Positions 52,496 through 61,581 of a stretch of 64,000 bases of DNA are shown one piece after another. The stretch's first letter is position 1. Every line of letters begins with the position of its first letter. A program made the position numbers and the translations under genes. Location of the stretch: contig NZ_JAUSZA010000001.1 in NCBI RefSeq assembly GCF_030817215.1, positions 3,260,501 through 3,324,500 on the forward strand, read 5' to 3'. The stretch comes from Paenibacillus sp. V4I3 (GTDB lineage: Bacteria; Bacillota; Bacilli; Paenibacillales; NBRC-103111). The notes below the pieces were generated by a model that saw only the letters and a program-made list of their open reading frames with translations, made no database searches and was not told the origin of the DNA.

Positions 52496-52942
52496 ATGTT
52501 TAAGAAGACGCCAGTTCTGCTGTTAGCGCTTGCCATTTCCGTATCGTTAGCCGCATGTAAAAAAACGGATGAGACGCCTTCAGAAAGCCTAAATCCATCC
52601 GCGGATTCTAGGCCTTCTGAGCCATCTGTTCCAACAAGCTCGCCGGAAAATGTTGGCCAAGCAAATCAGGCAAATCCCAGTCCTAGTGAAAGCATAACGG
52701 CAGCTCCAACAACGGCAGCGCTTGATGCGTCAATCATCTTCAAACAAAATTGTATAGCCTGTCATGGTGCAGAGTTGGAAGGGAGAATGATTGGTCCCAA
52801 TTTGCAAAAAGTAGGTGCGCGTTTAAGCAAAGAAAAAATCATTAACCAAATCACTAATGGGAACACAATGCCACCTTTCAAAGATAAACTGAACAAGCAA
52901 GAAATTGAAACGTTGGCAAGCTGGCTAGCAGCCAAAAAATAA
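52496..52942 (+). CDS. Lipoprotein c-type cytochrome
   Basis: 148 residues. Lipoprotein signal (ALAISVSLAAC, Cys 21), a Ser/Pro-rich linker to about residue 75, then a class I cytochrome c domain with heme motif CIACH (86-90) and axial Met in NGNTMPPF (about 125). This matches cytochrome c-550/551 of Bacilli (CccB-like). It carries electrons on the outer face of the membrane. It sits 44 bases after isochorismatase copy 1 and near the copper oxidase genes, suggesting an extracellular redox module. AGAGGGGG precedes the ATG. Confidence 0.9.
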   Translation: MFKKTPVLLLALAISVSLAACKKTDETPSESLNPSADSRPSEPSVPTSSPENVGQANQANPSPSESITAAPTTAALDASIIFKQNCIACHGAELEGRMIGPNLQKVGARLSKEKIINQITNGNTMPPFKDKLNKQEIETLASWLAAKK

Positions 52943-53093
52943 AAAAGATAGTCAGATTAATAGCTAAATAAGTAAATAGTGTTGACCATGTGGCGCCCAT
53001 CCCAACTGTAATAAGGTAATCGTCAAATTAAAATTAATTCTGTAACATGGAGCGCGGTAGGCGTGAAGAAAAAATTATGGGAGGAATGCGGAA

Positions 53094-53288
53094 ATGACAC
53101 CAGTTCAGGTAGATGAATGGCTGGATGAGTATAATGATTATTTGCTGCTTTATGAGTTGTTTGGAGACAAGGCTTATTTGGATGAAACGACGAAAATATT
53201 AACAAATTTAAAAAGATATATCTCTCGTCTGCACATGTACAAGAAACGTATGTTCATGGATGATTCACGAAATGTATTGCAGAAATGA
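53094..53288 (+). CDS. Small hypothetical protein (64 residues)
   Basis: ATG at 53094 with GGGAGGAA upstream. All-helical and charged (DEWLDEYNDYLLLYELFGDK, ILTNLKRYISRLHMYKKRMF). Family unknown. It precedes the MarR gene by 82 bases in the same direction. Confidence 0.6.
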   Translation: MTPVQVDEWLDEYNDYLLLYELFGDKAYLDETTKILTNLKRYISRLHMYKKRMFMDDSRNVLQK

Positions 53289-53370
53289 TTACCATTGTTA
53301 TTATTATAAAAAAGAATTACCTTTAATTTAAGATAGTTAAATCTAAGATATTGAGAGGAGGTGAACCTCT

Positions 53371-53811
53371 ATGTCATTCCAACTAGAAGATGATCAATCT
53401 ACTTCGCTTAAGACCTTTGTTGTCCTTTCAAAAGCCTACAAAACACTCATGGACCGTGCGGTTAAAGATATGAAGCAAAACGGTCTATCACCTTCGGAGT
53501 TTACGATTTTGGAATTGTTATATACGAAGGGAAGAATACCACTGCAGCAAATTGGTGAAAAGATTTTAATAACCAGTGGAAGTATTACCTATAATATCGA
53601 TAAGCTGGAGAAAAAAGGTCTAATAAAACGTGTGCATTGTGAAGAAGATCGAAGAGTTATTTATGCTGAAATTACACCGGTGGGGTATGAATTATTCGAT
53701 CTAACTTTTCCAGGTCATGCAGAAACGATCCATTCCATCACTCAAGGTCTTTCTCTAGATGAAAAACAAGACATTATAAAACTTCTTAAGAAACTAGGAA
53801 AAGGAATGTAA
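53371..53811 (+). CDS. MarR family transcriptional regulator
   Basis: 146 residues, usual MarR length. Winged helix: LSPSEFTILELLYTKGRIPL, QQIGEKILITSGSITYNIDK, LEKKGLIKRVHCEEDRRVIY. No Cys suited for thiol sensing besides the one in the wing (HCEED). GAGGAGG lies 9 bases before the ATG. Position between isochorismatase gene 1 and genes 2-4, each group carrying the same promoter block, makes it the likely repressor of these genes. Relatives (MhqR/YodB-like) respond to quinones or other electrophiles. Confidence 0.9.
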   Translation: MSFQLEDDQSTSLKTFVVLSKAYKTLMDRAVKDMKQNGLSPSEFTILELLYTKGRIPLQQIGEKILITSGSITYNIDKLEKKGLIKRVHCEEDRRVIYAEITPVGYELFDLTFPGHAETIHSITQGLSLDEKQDIIKLLKKLGKGM

Positions 53812-53931
53812 TAAATAAATACAGCCTTTCAGAGTTAGGGTGTATGAACTGAGATAGCCCCAAATGAGGCAAGAGCAAGAAGGAAATATAGAATGTCAAA
53901 CATTTAAAGTGATTAACTAACTAAATATGTG

Positions 53932-53967
53932 TTGACTTATTAAATGTAAGTATATATTATAATAAAA
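53932..53967 (+). promoter_or_regulatory. Conserved promoter/operator block of isochorismatase gene 2
   Basis: TTGACTTATTAAATGTAAG then TATATATTATAATAAAA matches 51438-51473 except for a few positions; the preceding TTAACTAA is shared as well. Confidence 0.65.
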
Positions 53968-54196
53968 GTAATCGGAATTACTTACACCGTTTCAAATAAA
54001 CAAAGTAAAGTGAAGGGGGCATAGTCGGTCGAAATGCACTAGGGATAAATTGAAGATAATTACTAGTAAGTTCAATATGTTTGATGCACTACAATATGTT
54101 TTTAGAAAATATACTTTCGGTAAATATCTTAATGCCATATTTCTTAAATTTAAGAATAACAAATTTGAGATATTACTTAAAAAGGAGCTAACAACC

Positions 54197-54982
54197 ATGA
54201 AAAAATATCTTACAGGCCGTACAGTAACAACACTAGCACTTTTAACTGCCGTCGTATCGACAAGCGCATTCGGATCTATGATGGTTGCAAAAGCGGATAC
54301 ACCTGCTGCAACTAGCCAAGGTACAACAGCCATTCATGCAAAAGCTGTTCCATCTCCAAGATTATTAACACCGACGAACCATACGTTGCTTATGATCGAT
54401 CACCAGCCGCAAATGGCTTTTGGTACTTCATCCATTGACATCCAGACGCTGCGCAATAACGTGACTGGGCTTGCCAAAGCAGCGAAAGCTTTCAAAGTTC
54501 CAACTGTTCTGACGACGGTAGCTGCGAAGTCGTTTAGCGGACCGATTTTCCCTGAAATCCAAGCCGTATTCCCTGATCAACAGCCAATCGACCGTACGAC
54601 GATGAACGCTTGGGAAGATCAAAGAGTGGTAGATAAAGTTAACAGCTACGCTAAAAAGAAACTAGTTGTTTCTGGTCTATGGACTGAGGTTTGCGACTTG
54701 TCCGCCGTTCTCTCCGCGATCGATCAAGGATATGAAGTGTACATCGTAACCGATACTTCAGGTGGCGTATCGAAAGAGGCGCACGATATGGCGATTGAGC
54801 GCATGATTCAAGCCGGCGCGACGCCAATCACTTGGGAGCAATACTTACTAGAGTTGCAACGTGACTGGGCTCGTTCTGAAACTTATAAAGCCACTACCGA
54901 TATTGCCAAAGAATACGGCGGCGCATACGGATTAGGCATTATCTATTCGCAAGAAATGTTTGGCGGTAAAGAAGGACATTAA
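54197..54982 (+). CDS. Isochorismatase-family hydrolase, secreted (copy 2)
   Basis: 261 residues from ATG at 54197 (AAAGGAG 9 bases upstream); the frame is open to 54050, but the family start is here. Signal peptide residues 1-32 (TTLALLTAVVSTSAFGSMMV...KA). Catalytic Asp in MIDHQPQM, Lys in AAKSFSGP, Cys in GLWTEVCDLS. The protein is identical to copy 3, and the DNA is identical over a 900-base unit. First of the tandem set behind the conserved promoter. Confidence 0.9.
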   Translation: MKKYLTGRTVTTLALLTAVVSTSAFGSMMVAKADTPAATSQGTTAIHAKAVPSPRLLTPTNHTLLMIDHQPQMAFGTSSIDIQTLRNNVTGLAKAAKAFKVPTVLTTVAAKSFSGPIFPEIQAVFPDQQPIDRTTMNAWEDQRVVDKVNSYAKKKLVVSGLWTEVCDLSAVLSAIDQGYEVYIVTDTSGGVSKEAHDMAIERMIQAGATPITWEQYLLELQRDWARSETYKATTDIAKEYGGAYGLGIIYSQEMFGGKEGH

Positions 54983-55096
54983 TCAATAATTGAAAAGATA
55001 CGCGATAAAATGATGGTAGGACATTTAAATGTTTTATATCTTTAAAGTAAGATAATTAATTTTAAGATAAATTTATAATAAAAGGAGCTAACAACC

Positions 55097-55882
55097 ATGA
55101 AAAAATATCTTACAGGCCGTACAGTAACAACACTAGCACTTTTAACTGCCGTCGTATCGACAAGCGCATTCGGATCTATGATGGTTGCAAAAGCGGATAC
55201 ACCTGCTGCAACTAGCCAAGGTACAACAGCCATTCATGCAAAAGCTGTTCCATCTCCAAGATTATTAACACCGACGAACCATACGTTGCTTATGATCGAT
55301 CACCAGCCGCAAATGGCTTTTGGTACTTCATCCATTGACATCCAGACGCTGCGCAATAACGTGACTGGGCTTGCCAAAGCAGCGAAAGCTTTCAAAGTTC
55401 CAACTGTTCTGACGACGGTAGCTGCGAAGTCGTTTAGCGGACCGATTTTCCCTGAAATCCAAGCCGTATTCCCTGATCAACAGCCAATCGACCGTACGAC
55501 GATGAACGCTTGGGAAGATCAAAGAGTGGTAGATAAAGTTAACAGCTACGCTAAAAAGAAACTAGTTGTTTCTGGTCTATGGACTGAGGTTTGCGACTTG
55601 TCCGCCGTTCTCTCCGCGATCGATCAAGGATATGAAGTGTACATCGTAACCGATACTTCAGGTGGCGTATCGAAAGAGGCGCACGATATGGCGATTGAGC
55701 GCATGATTCAAGCCGGCGCGACGCCAATCACTTGGGAGCAATACTTACTAGAGTTGCAACGTGACTGGGCTCGTTCTGAAACTTATAAAGCCACTACCGA
55801 TATTGCCAAAGAATACGGCGGCGCATACGGATTAGGCATTATCTATTCGCAAGAAATGTTTGGCGGTAAAGAAGGACATTAA
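55097..55882 (+). CDS. Isochorismatase-family hydrolase, secreted (copy 3)
   Basis: Exact copy of 54197-54982, together with its 114-base upstream spacer. No promoter is visible in the AT-rich spacer, so it is probably transcribed with copy 2. Perfect identity means the duplication is very recent or is kept uniform by recombination. Confidence 0.9.
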   Translation: MKKYLTGRTVTTLALLTAVVSTSAFGSMMVAKADTPAATSQGTTAIHAKAVPSPRLLTPTNHTLLMIDHQPQMAFGTSSIDIQTLRNNVTGLAKAAKAFKVPTVLTTVAAKSFSGPIFPEIQAVFPDQQPIDRTTMNAWEDQRVVDKVNSYAKKKLVVSGLWTEVCDLSAVLSAIDQGYEVYIVTDTSGGVSKEAHDMAIERMIQAGATPITWEQYLLELQRDWARSETYKATTDIAKEYGGAYGLGIIYSQEMFGGKEGH

Positions 55883-55996
55883 TCAATAATTGAAAAGATA
55901 CGCGATAAAATGATGGTAGGACATTTAAATGTTTTATATCTTTAAAGTAAGATAATTAATTTTAAGATAAATTTATAATAAAAGGAGCTAACAACC

Positions 55997-56782
55997 ATGA
56001 AAAAATATCTTACAGGCCGTACAGTAACAACACTAGCACTTTTAACTGCCGTCGTATCGACAAGCGCATTCGGATCTATGATGGTTGCAAAAGCGGATAC
56101 ACCTGCTGCAACTAGCCAAGGTACAACAGCCATTCATGCAAAAGCTGTTCCATCTCCAAGATTATTAACACCGACGAACCATACGTTGCTTATGATCGAT
56201 CACCAGCCGCAAATGGCTTTTGGTACTTCATCCATTGACATCCAGACGCTGCGCAATAACGTGACTGGGCTTGCCAAAGCAGCGAAAGCTTTCAAAGTTC
56301 CAACTGTTCTGACGACGGTAGCTGCGAAGTCGTTTAGCGGACCGATTTTCCCTGAAATCCAAGCCGTATTCCCTGATCAACAGCCAATCGACCGTACGAC
56401 GATGAACGCCTGGGAAGATCAAAGAGTGGTAGATAAAGTTAACAGCTACGCTAAAAAGAAACTAGTTGTTTCTGGTCTATGGACTGAGGTGTGCGACTTG
56501 TCAGCCGTTCTCTCCGCGATAGATCAAGGATATGAAGTGTACATCGTAACCGATACTTCAGGCGGCGTATCGAAAGAGGCGCACGATATGGCAATTGAGC
56601 GCATGATTCAAGCCGGCGCGACGCCAATCACTTGGGAGCAATACTTACTAGAGCTGCAACGTGACTGGGCTCGTTCTGAAACTTATAAAGCCACTACCGA
56701 TATTGCCAAAGAACATGGTGGCGCATACGGATTAGGCATTATCTACTCGCAAGAAATGTTTGGCGGTAAAGAAGGACATTAA
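55997..56782 (+). CDS. Isochorismatase-family hydrolase, secreted (copy 4)
   Basis: Identical to copies 2 and 3 up to about 56409, then about nine scattered differences, nearly all silent; one changes a Tyr to His (KEHGGAYG for KEYGGAYG), as in copy 1. A strong terminator follows at 56797, closing the unit. Confidence 0.9.
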   Translation: MKKYLTGRTVTTLALLTAVVSTSAFGSMMVAKADTPAATSQGTTAIHAKAVPSPRLLTPTNHTLLMIDHQPQMAFGTSSIDIQTLRNNVTGLAKAAKAFKVPTVLTTVAAKSFSGPIFPEIQAVFPDQQPIDRTTMNAWEDQRVVDKVNSYAKKKLVVSGLWTEVCDLSAVLSAIDQGYEVYIVTDTSGGVSKEAHDMAIERMIQAGATPITWEQYLLELQRDWARSETYKATTDIAKEHGGAYGLGIIYSQEMFGGKEGH

Positions 56783-56796
56783 TCGATTGCTGTTTG

Positions 56797-56836
56797 AAAA
56801 TTCACGAAGCAAAATGTGCTTCGTGAATTTTTTCAT
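56797..56836 (+). terminator. Terminator of isochorismatase cluster
   Basis: AAAATTCACGAAGC pairs perfectly with GCTTCGTGAATTTT, followed by more T. Confidence 0.9.
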
Positions 56837-56861
56837 CAATTTCAAATGGATGGTCTCAAGC

Positions 56862-56879
56862 TAATGCTAGTTAGCATTA
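56862..56879 (+). promoter_or_regulatory. Palindromic operator candidate upstream of SLH-cupredoxin gene
   Basis: TAATGCTAGTTAGCATTA has perfect 8-base arms around GT, 28 bases before the ATG at 56908. It could be an operator for a dimeric regulator. Confidence 0.5.
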
Positions 56880-56907
56880 AACTCAAATACTAGGAGTAAA
56901 TAATCAT

Positions 56908-57801
56908 ATGAAGAAGAGCTTATCTGTTTTATTTTCTGCAACAATTGTTCTGTCGATGTTTTCTTCCGTCGCGTTAAGTAAAACTTCAGCCGACTTCACG
57001 GATCTGAAAGATCTGGATACAGCGACAAAAGCGAAATTCGACGCGATGATTAACGCCGGTATATTTAATGGCGTAAGCGATACAACATTTGGTCTTCATG
57101 ATGAAATGAACCGTGCTCAGTTCGCGAAAGTAGCAGCATTGATCATGAATCTGGAAATTAATAAAAACTTAAATACATCAAGTTTCACTGACGTTAGTAT
57201 GGGCGACAGAGCTAACGGCTATGCGCTCCCTTACATCGAAGCTTTGAAAGCTGCTGGCGTGACCGACGGTTATGGGGAAGGCATATATAACCCAGCGGGT
57301 AAAGTAACCAAAGAACAACTGGCTGCTTTCCTTGTTCGGGTACTGGGCAAAGATGCTGATGCCAAAGGCAAAACTTACACGGACAAAACCGTTTCTGACT
57401 GGGCACAAGGCTATGTAGCGCTTTCTCTTGAATTAAAACTGTTTCCAGCTGCTGAAGGTAGTTTCGGTGGTATATCCAACGCGACTCGCGATCTACTCTT
57501 GCTTGGCGCTTATGAGGTGAAGCAACACTTGATGCCAACCGGAGAACAAATGATTCACATTATGGACTTTGCATTCAGTAAAAAAGCCTTGACTGTGAAA
57601 GCTGGCACGAAAGTAACTATCATGAACGAAGAAGATGTTCCGCACACTATCGTTAGCGATGGACTATTCGACTCTCGTAAGGAAAACAGTGCTGGAATAA
57701 AAAAAGGCGAAAGCTATAGCTACACCTTTGATAAACCAGGTGTATACAAAGTCTACTGTTCCTTTCATCCTTTTATGACTACCACGGTAACTGTTAAGTG
57801 A
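56908..57801 (+). CDS. SLH-domain cupredoxin protein
   Basis: 297 residues. Signal peptide to about 29. Three SLH motifs at about 29-200 (FTDLKDLDTATKAKFDAMIN, FTDVSMGDRANGYALPYIEA, YTDKTVSDWAQGYVALSLEL) bind the secondary cell-wall polymer. Residues 210-297 are a cupredoxin with type-1 copper ligands His 246 (VPHTIV), Cys 284, His 287 and Met 290 (CSFHPFM). It is thus a wall-attached electron carrier. Its stop overlaps the multicopper oxidase region (TGA then RBS), so the two form an operon, and it probably passes electrons to or from that oxidase. Confidence 0.92.
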   Translation: MKKSLSVLFSATIVLSMFSSVALSKTSADFTDLKDLDTATKAKFDAMINAGIFNGVSDTTFGLHDEMNRAQFAKVAALIMNLEINKNLNTSSFTDVSMGDRANGYALPYIEALKAAGVTDGYGEGIYNPAGKVTKEQLAAFLVRVLGKDADAKGKTYTDKTVSDWAQGYVALSLELKLFPAAEGSFGGISNATRDLLLLGAYEVKQHLMPTGEQMIHIMDFAFSKKALTVKAGTKVTIMNEEDVPHTIVSDGLFDSRKENSAGIKKGESYSYTFDKPGVYKVYCSFHPFMTTTVTVK

Positions 57802-57812
57802 GAGAGGAATCT

Positions 57813-59144
57813 ATGAAAAAAACACTGAAAATTGCAGCAGCCGCTTTATTAGTCTCCGTCCTGATAGGAAGTTCATACCTCCGCTTACCGGTTCCAGTTG
57901 TGGCGGCCGGTCAGCTTGAGCCAAACTGGACGTTCGACGATGTTGTCGAACAGATGCATAGGGATTGGATCGGCGGAACAGTGAAAAAGGAAGAAATGAC
58001 CGGACAAGTTCGAGAGTTTAACATGCACATTGAAGAGATCGAGCATGAATTGACCGATGGGGTTAAGATTAAAGCATGGGCATACGGTTTGGAAGGGCAG
58101 CCTGCCACTGTTCCAGGCCCTCAAATTCGCGTCAAAAAAGGTGATCTGGTCCGCATTGTGATCAAAAACAATTCGACACAGCCGCATTCTTTGCACCCTC
58201 ACGGCATTACCAGCGTGGATATGCTGAATGACGGCGTTGCGCACATCACAGGGAACTACATTATGCCAAAGAAATCTTACACCTATGAGTTTGTAGCCAA
58301 AGAAGCAGGTACCCACTGGTATCACTGCCATGTGCAAACATCTCTGCACCAGGATATGGGGATGTATGGATCTTTGATCATTGAAGATACCGAGAAACCA
58401 AGTTGGGACAAAGAATTTACCATGATGCTAGACGAGTGGGACACCCACCGTGACCCGTCAAATGCAACTGCAAAACCAACTTACAATTACTACTCAGTTA
58501 ACGGCAAATCGGGTAATTCCATTCCTGATATGATGATTAAAGAAGGTGAGATCGCCCGCGTTCGTTTGATCAACGCAGGCTTTGAATCCCATTCTGAGCA
58601 TCTTCATGGAACGCACTTCGTCGTTATTGCGAAGGACGGTTACAAAGTGCCGCAGCCTTACAATATGGACACGGTAAATATCGCTCCTGGTGAAACCTAC
58701 GATGTTCTCGTAAAAGGCCGGGACGGCGTATGGCCATGGCACGACCATAACTCCTTAGCCGCGACGGATGACGGCGTGTACCCAGGCGGCATGCTGATGC
58801 ATATACGCGGTTCTGGCGATGACAAGTTCAACCCAGAAGCAAATCCGTCGTTAATGCCAGTTGAAGGCCACATTCATGCTTCTGACGATCATGTGCTGAC
58901 AACAAATGGCGATCCTTTGTTCATCAAAGAGAAAATGACCTACAACAGTGAAGAATGGCTCAGTGCTTCCCCGGAACGAAGAGCAAAGATCCACGATCAA
59001 AACATGGAATGGGGTCAATCTATCGGTGGCGTGTACAACGCAGTTTCTGGCACGTGGTCATTCCCTAGCAATGGCAGTACAATCATTCAGCAGCCTAGCG
59101 AGTCTCCAAACGGAGCCCACCCGAACCATCAACATAAAATGTAA
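57813..59144 (+). CDS. Secreted two-domain multicopper oxidase
   Basis: 443 residues from ATG at 57813 (AGAGAGG upstream). Signal peptide to about 32. Domain 1: HPHG at 128-131 and HWYHCHVQTSLHQDMGM with Cys 172, His 179 and Met 184 as type-1 ligands. Domain 2: SEHLHGTHF and WPWHDHNS, with no type-1 Cys. A type-1 site only in domain 1 is the arrangement of type-C-like two-domain oxidases that form trimers with trinuclear sites between subunits. Substrates may be phenols, metals or the neighbouring cupredoxin. The C-terminus is His-rich. Confidence 0.9.
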   Translation: MKKTLKIAAAALLVSVLIGSSYLRLPVPVVAAGQLEPNWTFDDVVEQMHRDWIGGTVKKEEMTGQVREFNMHIEEIEHELTDGVKIKAWAYGLEGQPATVPGPQIRVKKGDLVRIVIKNNSTQPHSLHPHGITSVDMLNDGVAHITGNYIMPKKSYTYEFVAKEAGTHWYHCHVQTSLHQDMGMYGSLIIEDTEKPSWDKEFTMMLDEWDTHRDPSNATAKPTYNYYSVNGKSGNSIPDMMIKEGEIARVRLINAGFESHSEHLHGTHFVVIAKDGYKVPQPYNMDTVNIAPGETYDVLVKGRDGVWPWHDHNSLAATDDGVYPGGMLMHIRGSGDDKFNPEANPSLMPVEGHIHASDDHVLTTNGDPLFIKEKMTYNSEEWLSASPERRAKIHDQNMEWGQSIGGVYNAVSGTWSFPSNGSTIIQQPSESPNGAHPNHQHKM

Positions 59145-59467
59145 TGGTAATAAGGGGCTCTGAACTCGGCAGTTACAAACTATATGACTCTAGGATCGAC
59201 TGTTTAAATGAAACGATATTAAATAACATGTAAAAGGGAATGTGTAGAAAAAGCTGATAAAAAAGCTTGACAAAAAGGGCGTGGCTTGTAAATTTTTATT
59301 GTATTGAAAAAAATTCAAGCTCTGATCTTCTAGGAATTGGGAATAACAGGCAGCTAATTTGGCGCGCTGTAAAGGAAAAAAAAGTCATACATTGATCATG
59401 ATATTTTAGAAACACCTGAATGAAAATCCAACAATTTTGCTTGAATCAAAAAAAGGAGTGGATCATT
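59145..59467. other. Gap after multicopper oxidase
   Basis: About 320 AT-rich bases. TTGACA at about 59268 could be a -35 box, but no well-spaced -10 is seen. No gene or clear terminator. Confidence 0.35.
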
Positions 59468-59695
59468 GTGCGTGCCATTTTAAATAAAATTAATGAGCTT
59501 TCAAGAAAAGAAAAAGAAATTGGATTAACTGACATTGAAAAAACAGAACAAGCAAATCTACGAAAAGAATATCTTCAAATATTTCGTGGTTCTATAGATA
59601 GTATGCTCTTGAATTCTACAATTGTTGATCCGAACGGTGATAATGTTACTCCAGAAAGATTAAAAAAAGAAAAGGTTAAAATAGCTACAAAATAA
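59468..59695 (+). CDS. DUF896 family protein (YnzC-like)
   Basis: 75 residues from GTG at 59468, with AAGGAGTGG upstream; the frame upstream to 59420 is not needed. The sequence ILNKINELSRKEKEIGLTDI, EKTEQANLRKEYLQIFRGSI is the typical two-helix hairpin of DUF896/YnzC, encoded downstream of SOS gene yneA in Bacillus. It is cytoplasmic and of unknown exact role. No yneA neighbour is present here, so this is a separate paralogue. Confidence 0.88.
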   Translation: MRAILNKINELSRKEKEIGLTDIEKTEQANLRKEYLQIFRGSIDSMLLNSTIVDPNGDNVTPERLKKEKVKIATK

Positions 59696-59749
59696 ATGAT
59701 TTTCACTATTTGAGGACTCCGAATAAAATTATTAAATGCTACGCTGCCT

Positions 59750-59794
59750 AAAGATGGCTCCTAAATTGGAAATTGGTCGGGAGTCATCTTTTTT
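59750..59794 (+). terminator. Terminator after DUF896 gene
   Basis: AAGATGGCTCC pairs with GGGAGTCATCTT across a 17-base loop, followed by TTTT. Confidence 0.75.
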
Positions 59795-59848
59795 ATGTCC
59801 ATTACAAAATATAGCTCAAGTGAGTACCTAACGGTTAAACCTACTTCC

Positions 59849-60219
59849 TTAAATATGATTCGTAAACCATTGGAACACCAAACTGGTGAGAGAAACGGTG
59901 AACCATACGAGAAGCCCGAATAGGATCGGCCGAACCCCCATTTTCATCATTTTACGAAAATCCGCGCTTAAACCGATTCCTGTTAATGCCATCACAATCA
60001 TAAACTTAGCCAGATCACCTATATAATGCTTTATTTCATTACTGAACAAACCTAGAGTATTAAATATAGAGGCTACCATAAACCACAGTATGAACCACGG
60101 GAAGATCCGGGCCATGCTGTATGAAACGCTTTGGTCTTCGACGGCCTCCCTTTTCTTGCGCATTCCGAGCCATACTTCAATCGCGAAGTTTACGGAGCGC
60201 CTTGCTTCCGAGAAGCTTG
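59849..60219 (-). pseudogene. YeiH-type membrane transporter, C-terminal fragment
   Basis: The frame from 60219 (ASFSEARRSVNFAIEVWLGM) through an internal ATG at 60163 to the stop at 59849 encodes the last 120 residues of a YeiH/UPF0324 (putative sulfate exporter) protein: ARIFPWFILWFMVASIFNTL, KFMIVMALTGIGLSADFRKM, GLLVWFTVSLTSLVFQWF. Family members have about 330 residues and 8-10 helices; the first two thirds are missing. Confidence 0.82.
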
Positions 60220-60299
60220 CTCAATTGGGAGGTAGCTTGTGGTGCATAGTCCTAGTACATAATAACATAATTGAAATGAATTTATGGGATGGGGTAAAC

Positions 60300-60495
60300 G
60301 TTGAAAACGGGATTAGATTTGTTTAAGCGGAAGCAGTATGAATCATCTTGCTAACAGTAAGATAGAATTTGAAATATAGCCTAAGTTATCGTGATCTAGT
60401 GGAGATGATGGAAGAACGAGGTCTTGGGATGGCTCTTACAATCATTATGCGATGGGTTCATGAGTTTGGGCAAGGAAATTGGAAGAAAGGTTAGG
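60300..60495 (+). pseudogene. IS6-family transposase N-terminal relic
   Basis: Interrupted frames give LFKRKQYES, then YSLSYRDLVEMMEERG-like sequence, then LTIIMRWVHEFGQ. These match the start of IS6/IS240/IS257 transposases (LFKWKHYQ, NLSYRDLVEMMEERGL, HTTIMRWVHQYG). Several stops and a frameshift are present, and the DDE core is absent. The break point of the YeiH gene lies next to it, so the insertion probably caused that truncation. Confidence 0.75.
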
Positions 60496-60633
60496 GAATT
60501 AAAAAATATATAACTTAATTTGCCTTCCAAGAGGTAATACAAATGTACAATGCACTCTTTTATCATTAAATTAATTGATGTTTTATCAATATGTAGGGAA
60601 AACTATAATAAAGAAGTTTAAGGAGGCATTTTC

Positions 60634-61581
60634 ATGTCAAAACAAACAACTGGTATCCATCACATAACTGCATTTGCAGGTGATCCTCAAGCAAACGTCG
60701 ATTTTTATGCCGGAATCCTCGGCCTTCGCCTGGTAAAGAAAACAATTAACTTTGATGCTCCTGATGTATATCACTTATATTTTGGTAATGAAGCAGGGAG
60801 TCCAGGCACGATCATTACGTTCTTCCCAACACCTGGAACACCAAAAGGCAAGATAGGAGGTGGCCAAGTCGGTATTACTACCTATATCGTACCTCATGGT
60901 TCGCTAGACTTCTGGGAGAAGCGTCTTATTAACTTTGGAATCTCAGTTAAGAAAGTGAGCCGTTTCAAAGAAGATTATATTCAATTCACAGACACCGAGG
61001 GAATGGGTCTTGAATTAGTTGAACGAAATGAGGGGAAAAACAGCAAGTGGGCATTTAATGGGGTTCCAGCAGACAAGGCGATTAAAGGTTTCGGAGGAGC
61101 TGTGCTATTCAGCACCAATGCAGAGAGCACTATGGATACGCTGCAAAACGTACTTGGTTTGACAAAAGTTGCAGAAGATGACAATTACGCGCGTTTTCAA
61201 GCAACAGGAGAGATAGCCAACATCATTGACGTTCTTCTAACCAACATGGATTGGGGTGTAGGGGGAGCTGGAATAGTTCATCATATTGCTTGGCGTGCAA
61301 ACGATTTTGATGATCATGTAGAATGGCATAAAGAAGTAATGCGCAAGGGATATCGACCAACTCAAATTCTTGACCGTCAATACTTCAATGCCATTTATTT
61401 CCGTGAATACGGTGGAATTCTTTTCGAAATTGCTACAGATCCTCCAGGTTTTTCAAAAGATGAGCCTGCTGAATCATTAGGTGAGAAATTAATGCTGCCT
61501 GAGTGGTATGAGAAAAATCGTGCAAAAATTGAAGAGAACCTGATCCCTATTCAAGTAAGAGAACTGGTAGGGAAACAGTAA
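60634..61581 (+). CDS. Ring-cleaving dioxygenase of the VOC fold (MhqO/MhqE-like)
   Basis: 315 residues, the length of the Bacillus MhqA/E/O family. Two VOC modules: GIHHITAFAGDPQANVDFYA, GLRLVKKTINFDAPDVYHLY and later GGAGIVHHIAWRANDFDDHV, FNAIYFREYGGILFEIATDP. Metal ligands (His in IHHIT, His in VHHIAW, Glu in GILFEIA) are present. The enzyme is thought to open hydroquinone or catechol rings. AAGGAGG lies 9 bases upstream of the ATG. ATTGAT/ATCAAT (60574-60590) upstream is a weak operator candidate. It is followed with a 1-base overlap by an mhqD-like gene. Confidence 0.9.
   Translation: MSKQTTGIHHITAFAGDPQANVDFYAGILGLRLVKKTINFDAPDVYHLYFGNEAGSPGTIITFFPTPGTPKGKIGGGQVGITTYIVPHGSLDFWEKRLINFGISVKKVSRFKEDYIQFTDTEGMGLELVERNEGKNSKWAFNGVPADKAIKGFGGAVLFSTNAESTMDTLQNVLGLTKVAEDDNYARFQATGEIANIIDVLLTNMDWGVGGAGIVHHIAWRANDFDDHVEWHKEVMRKGYRPTQILDRQYFNAIYFREYGGILFEIATDPPGFSKDEPAESLGEKLMLPEWYEKNRAKIEENLIPIQVRELVGKQ

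Larger units (their letters stand above)
54181..56409 (+). repeat. Tandem 900-base repeat (two full units plus a partial third)
   Basis: Unit starts are at 54181, 55081 and 55981, exactly 900 bases apart. Units 1 and 2 are identical by direct comparison; unit 3 is identical over its first 430 bases. Confidence 0.92.
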
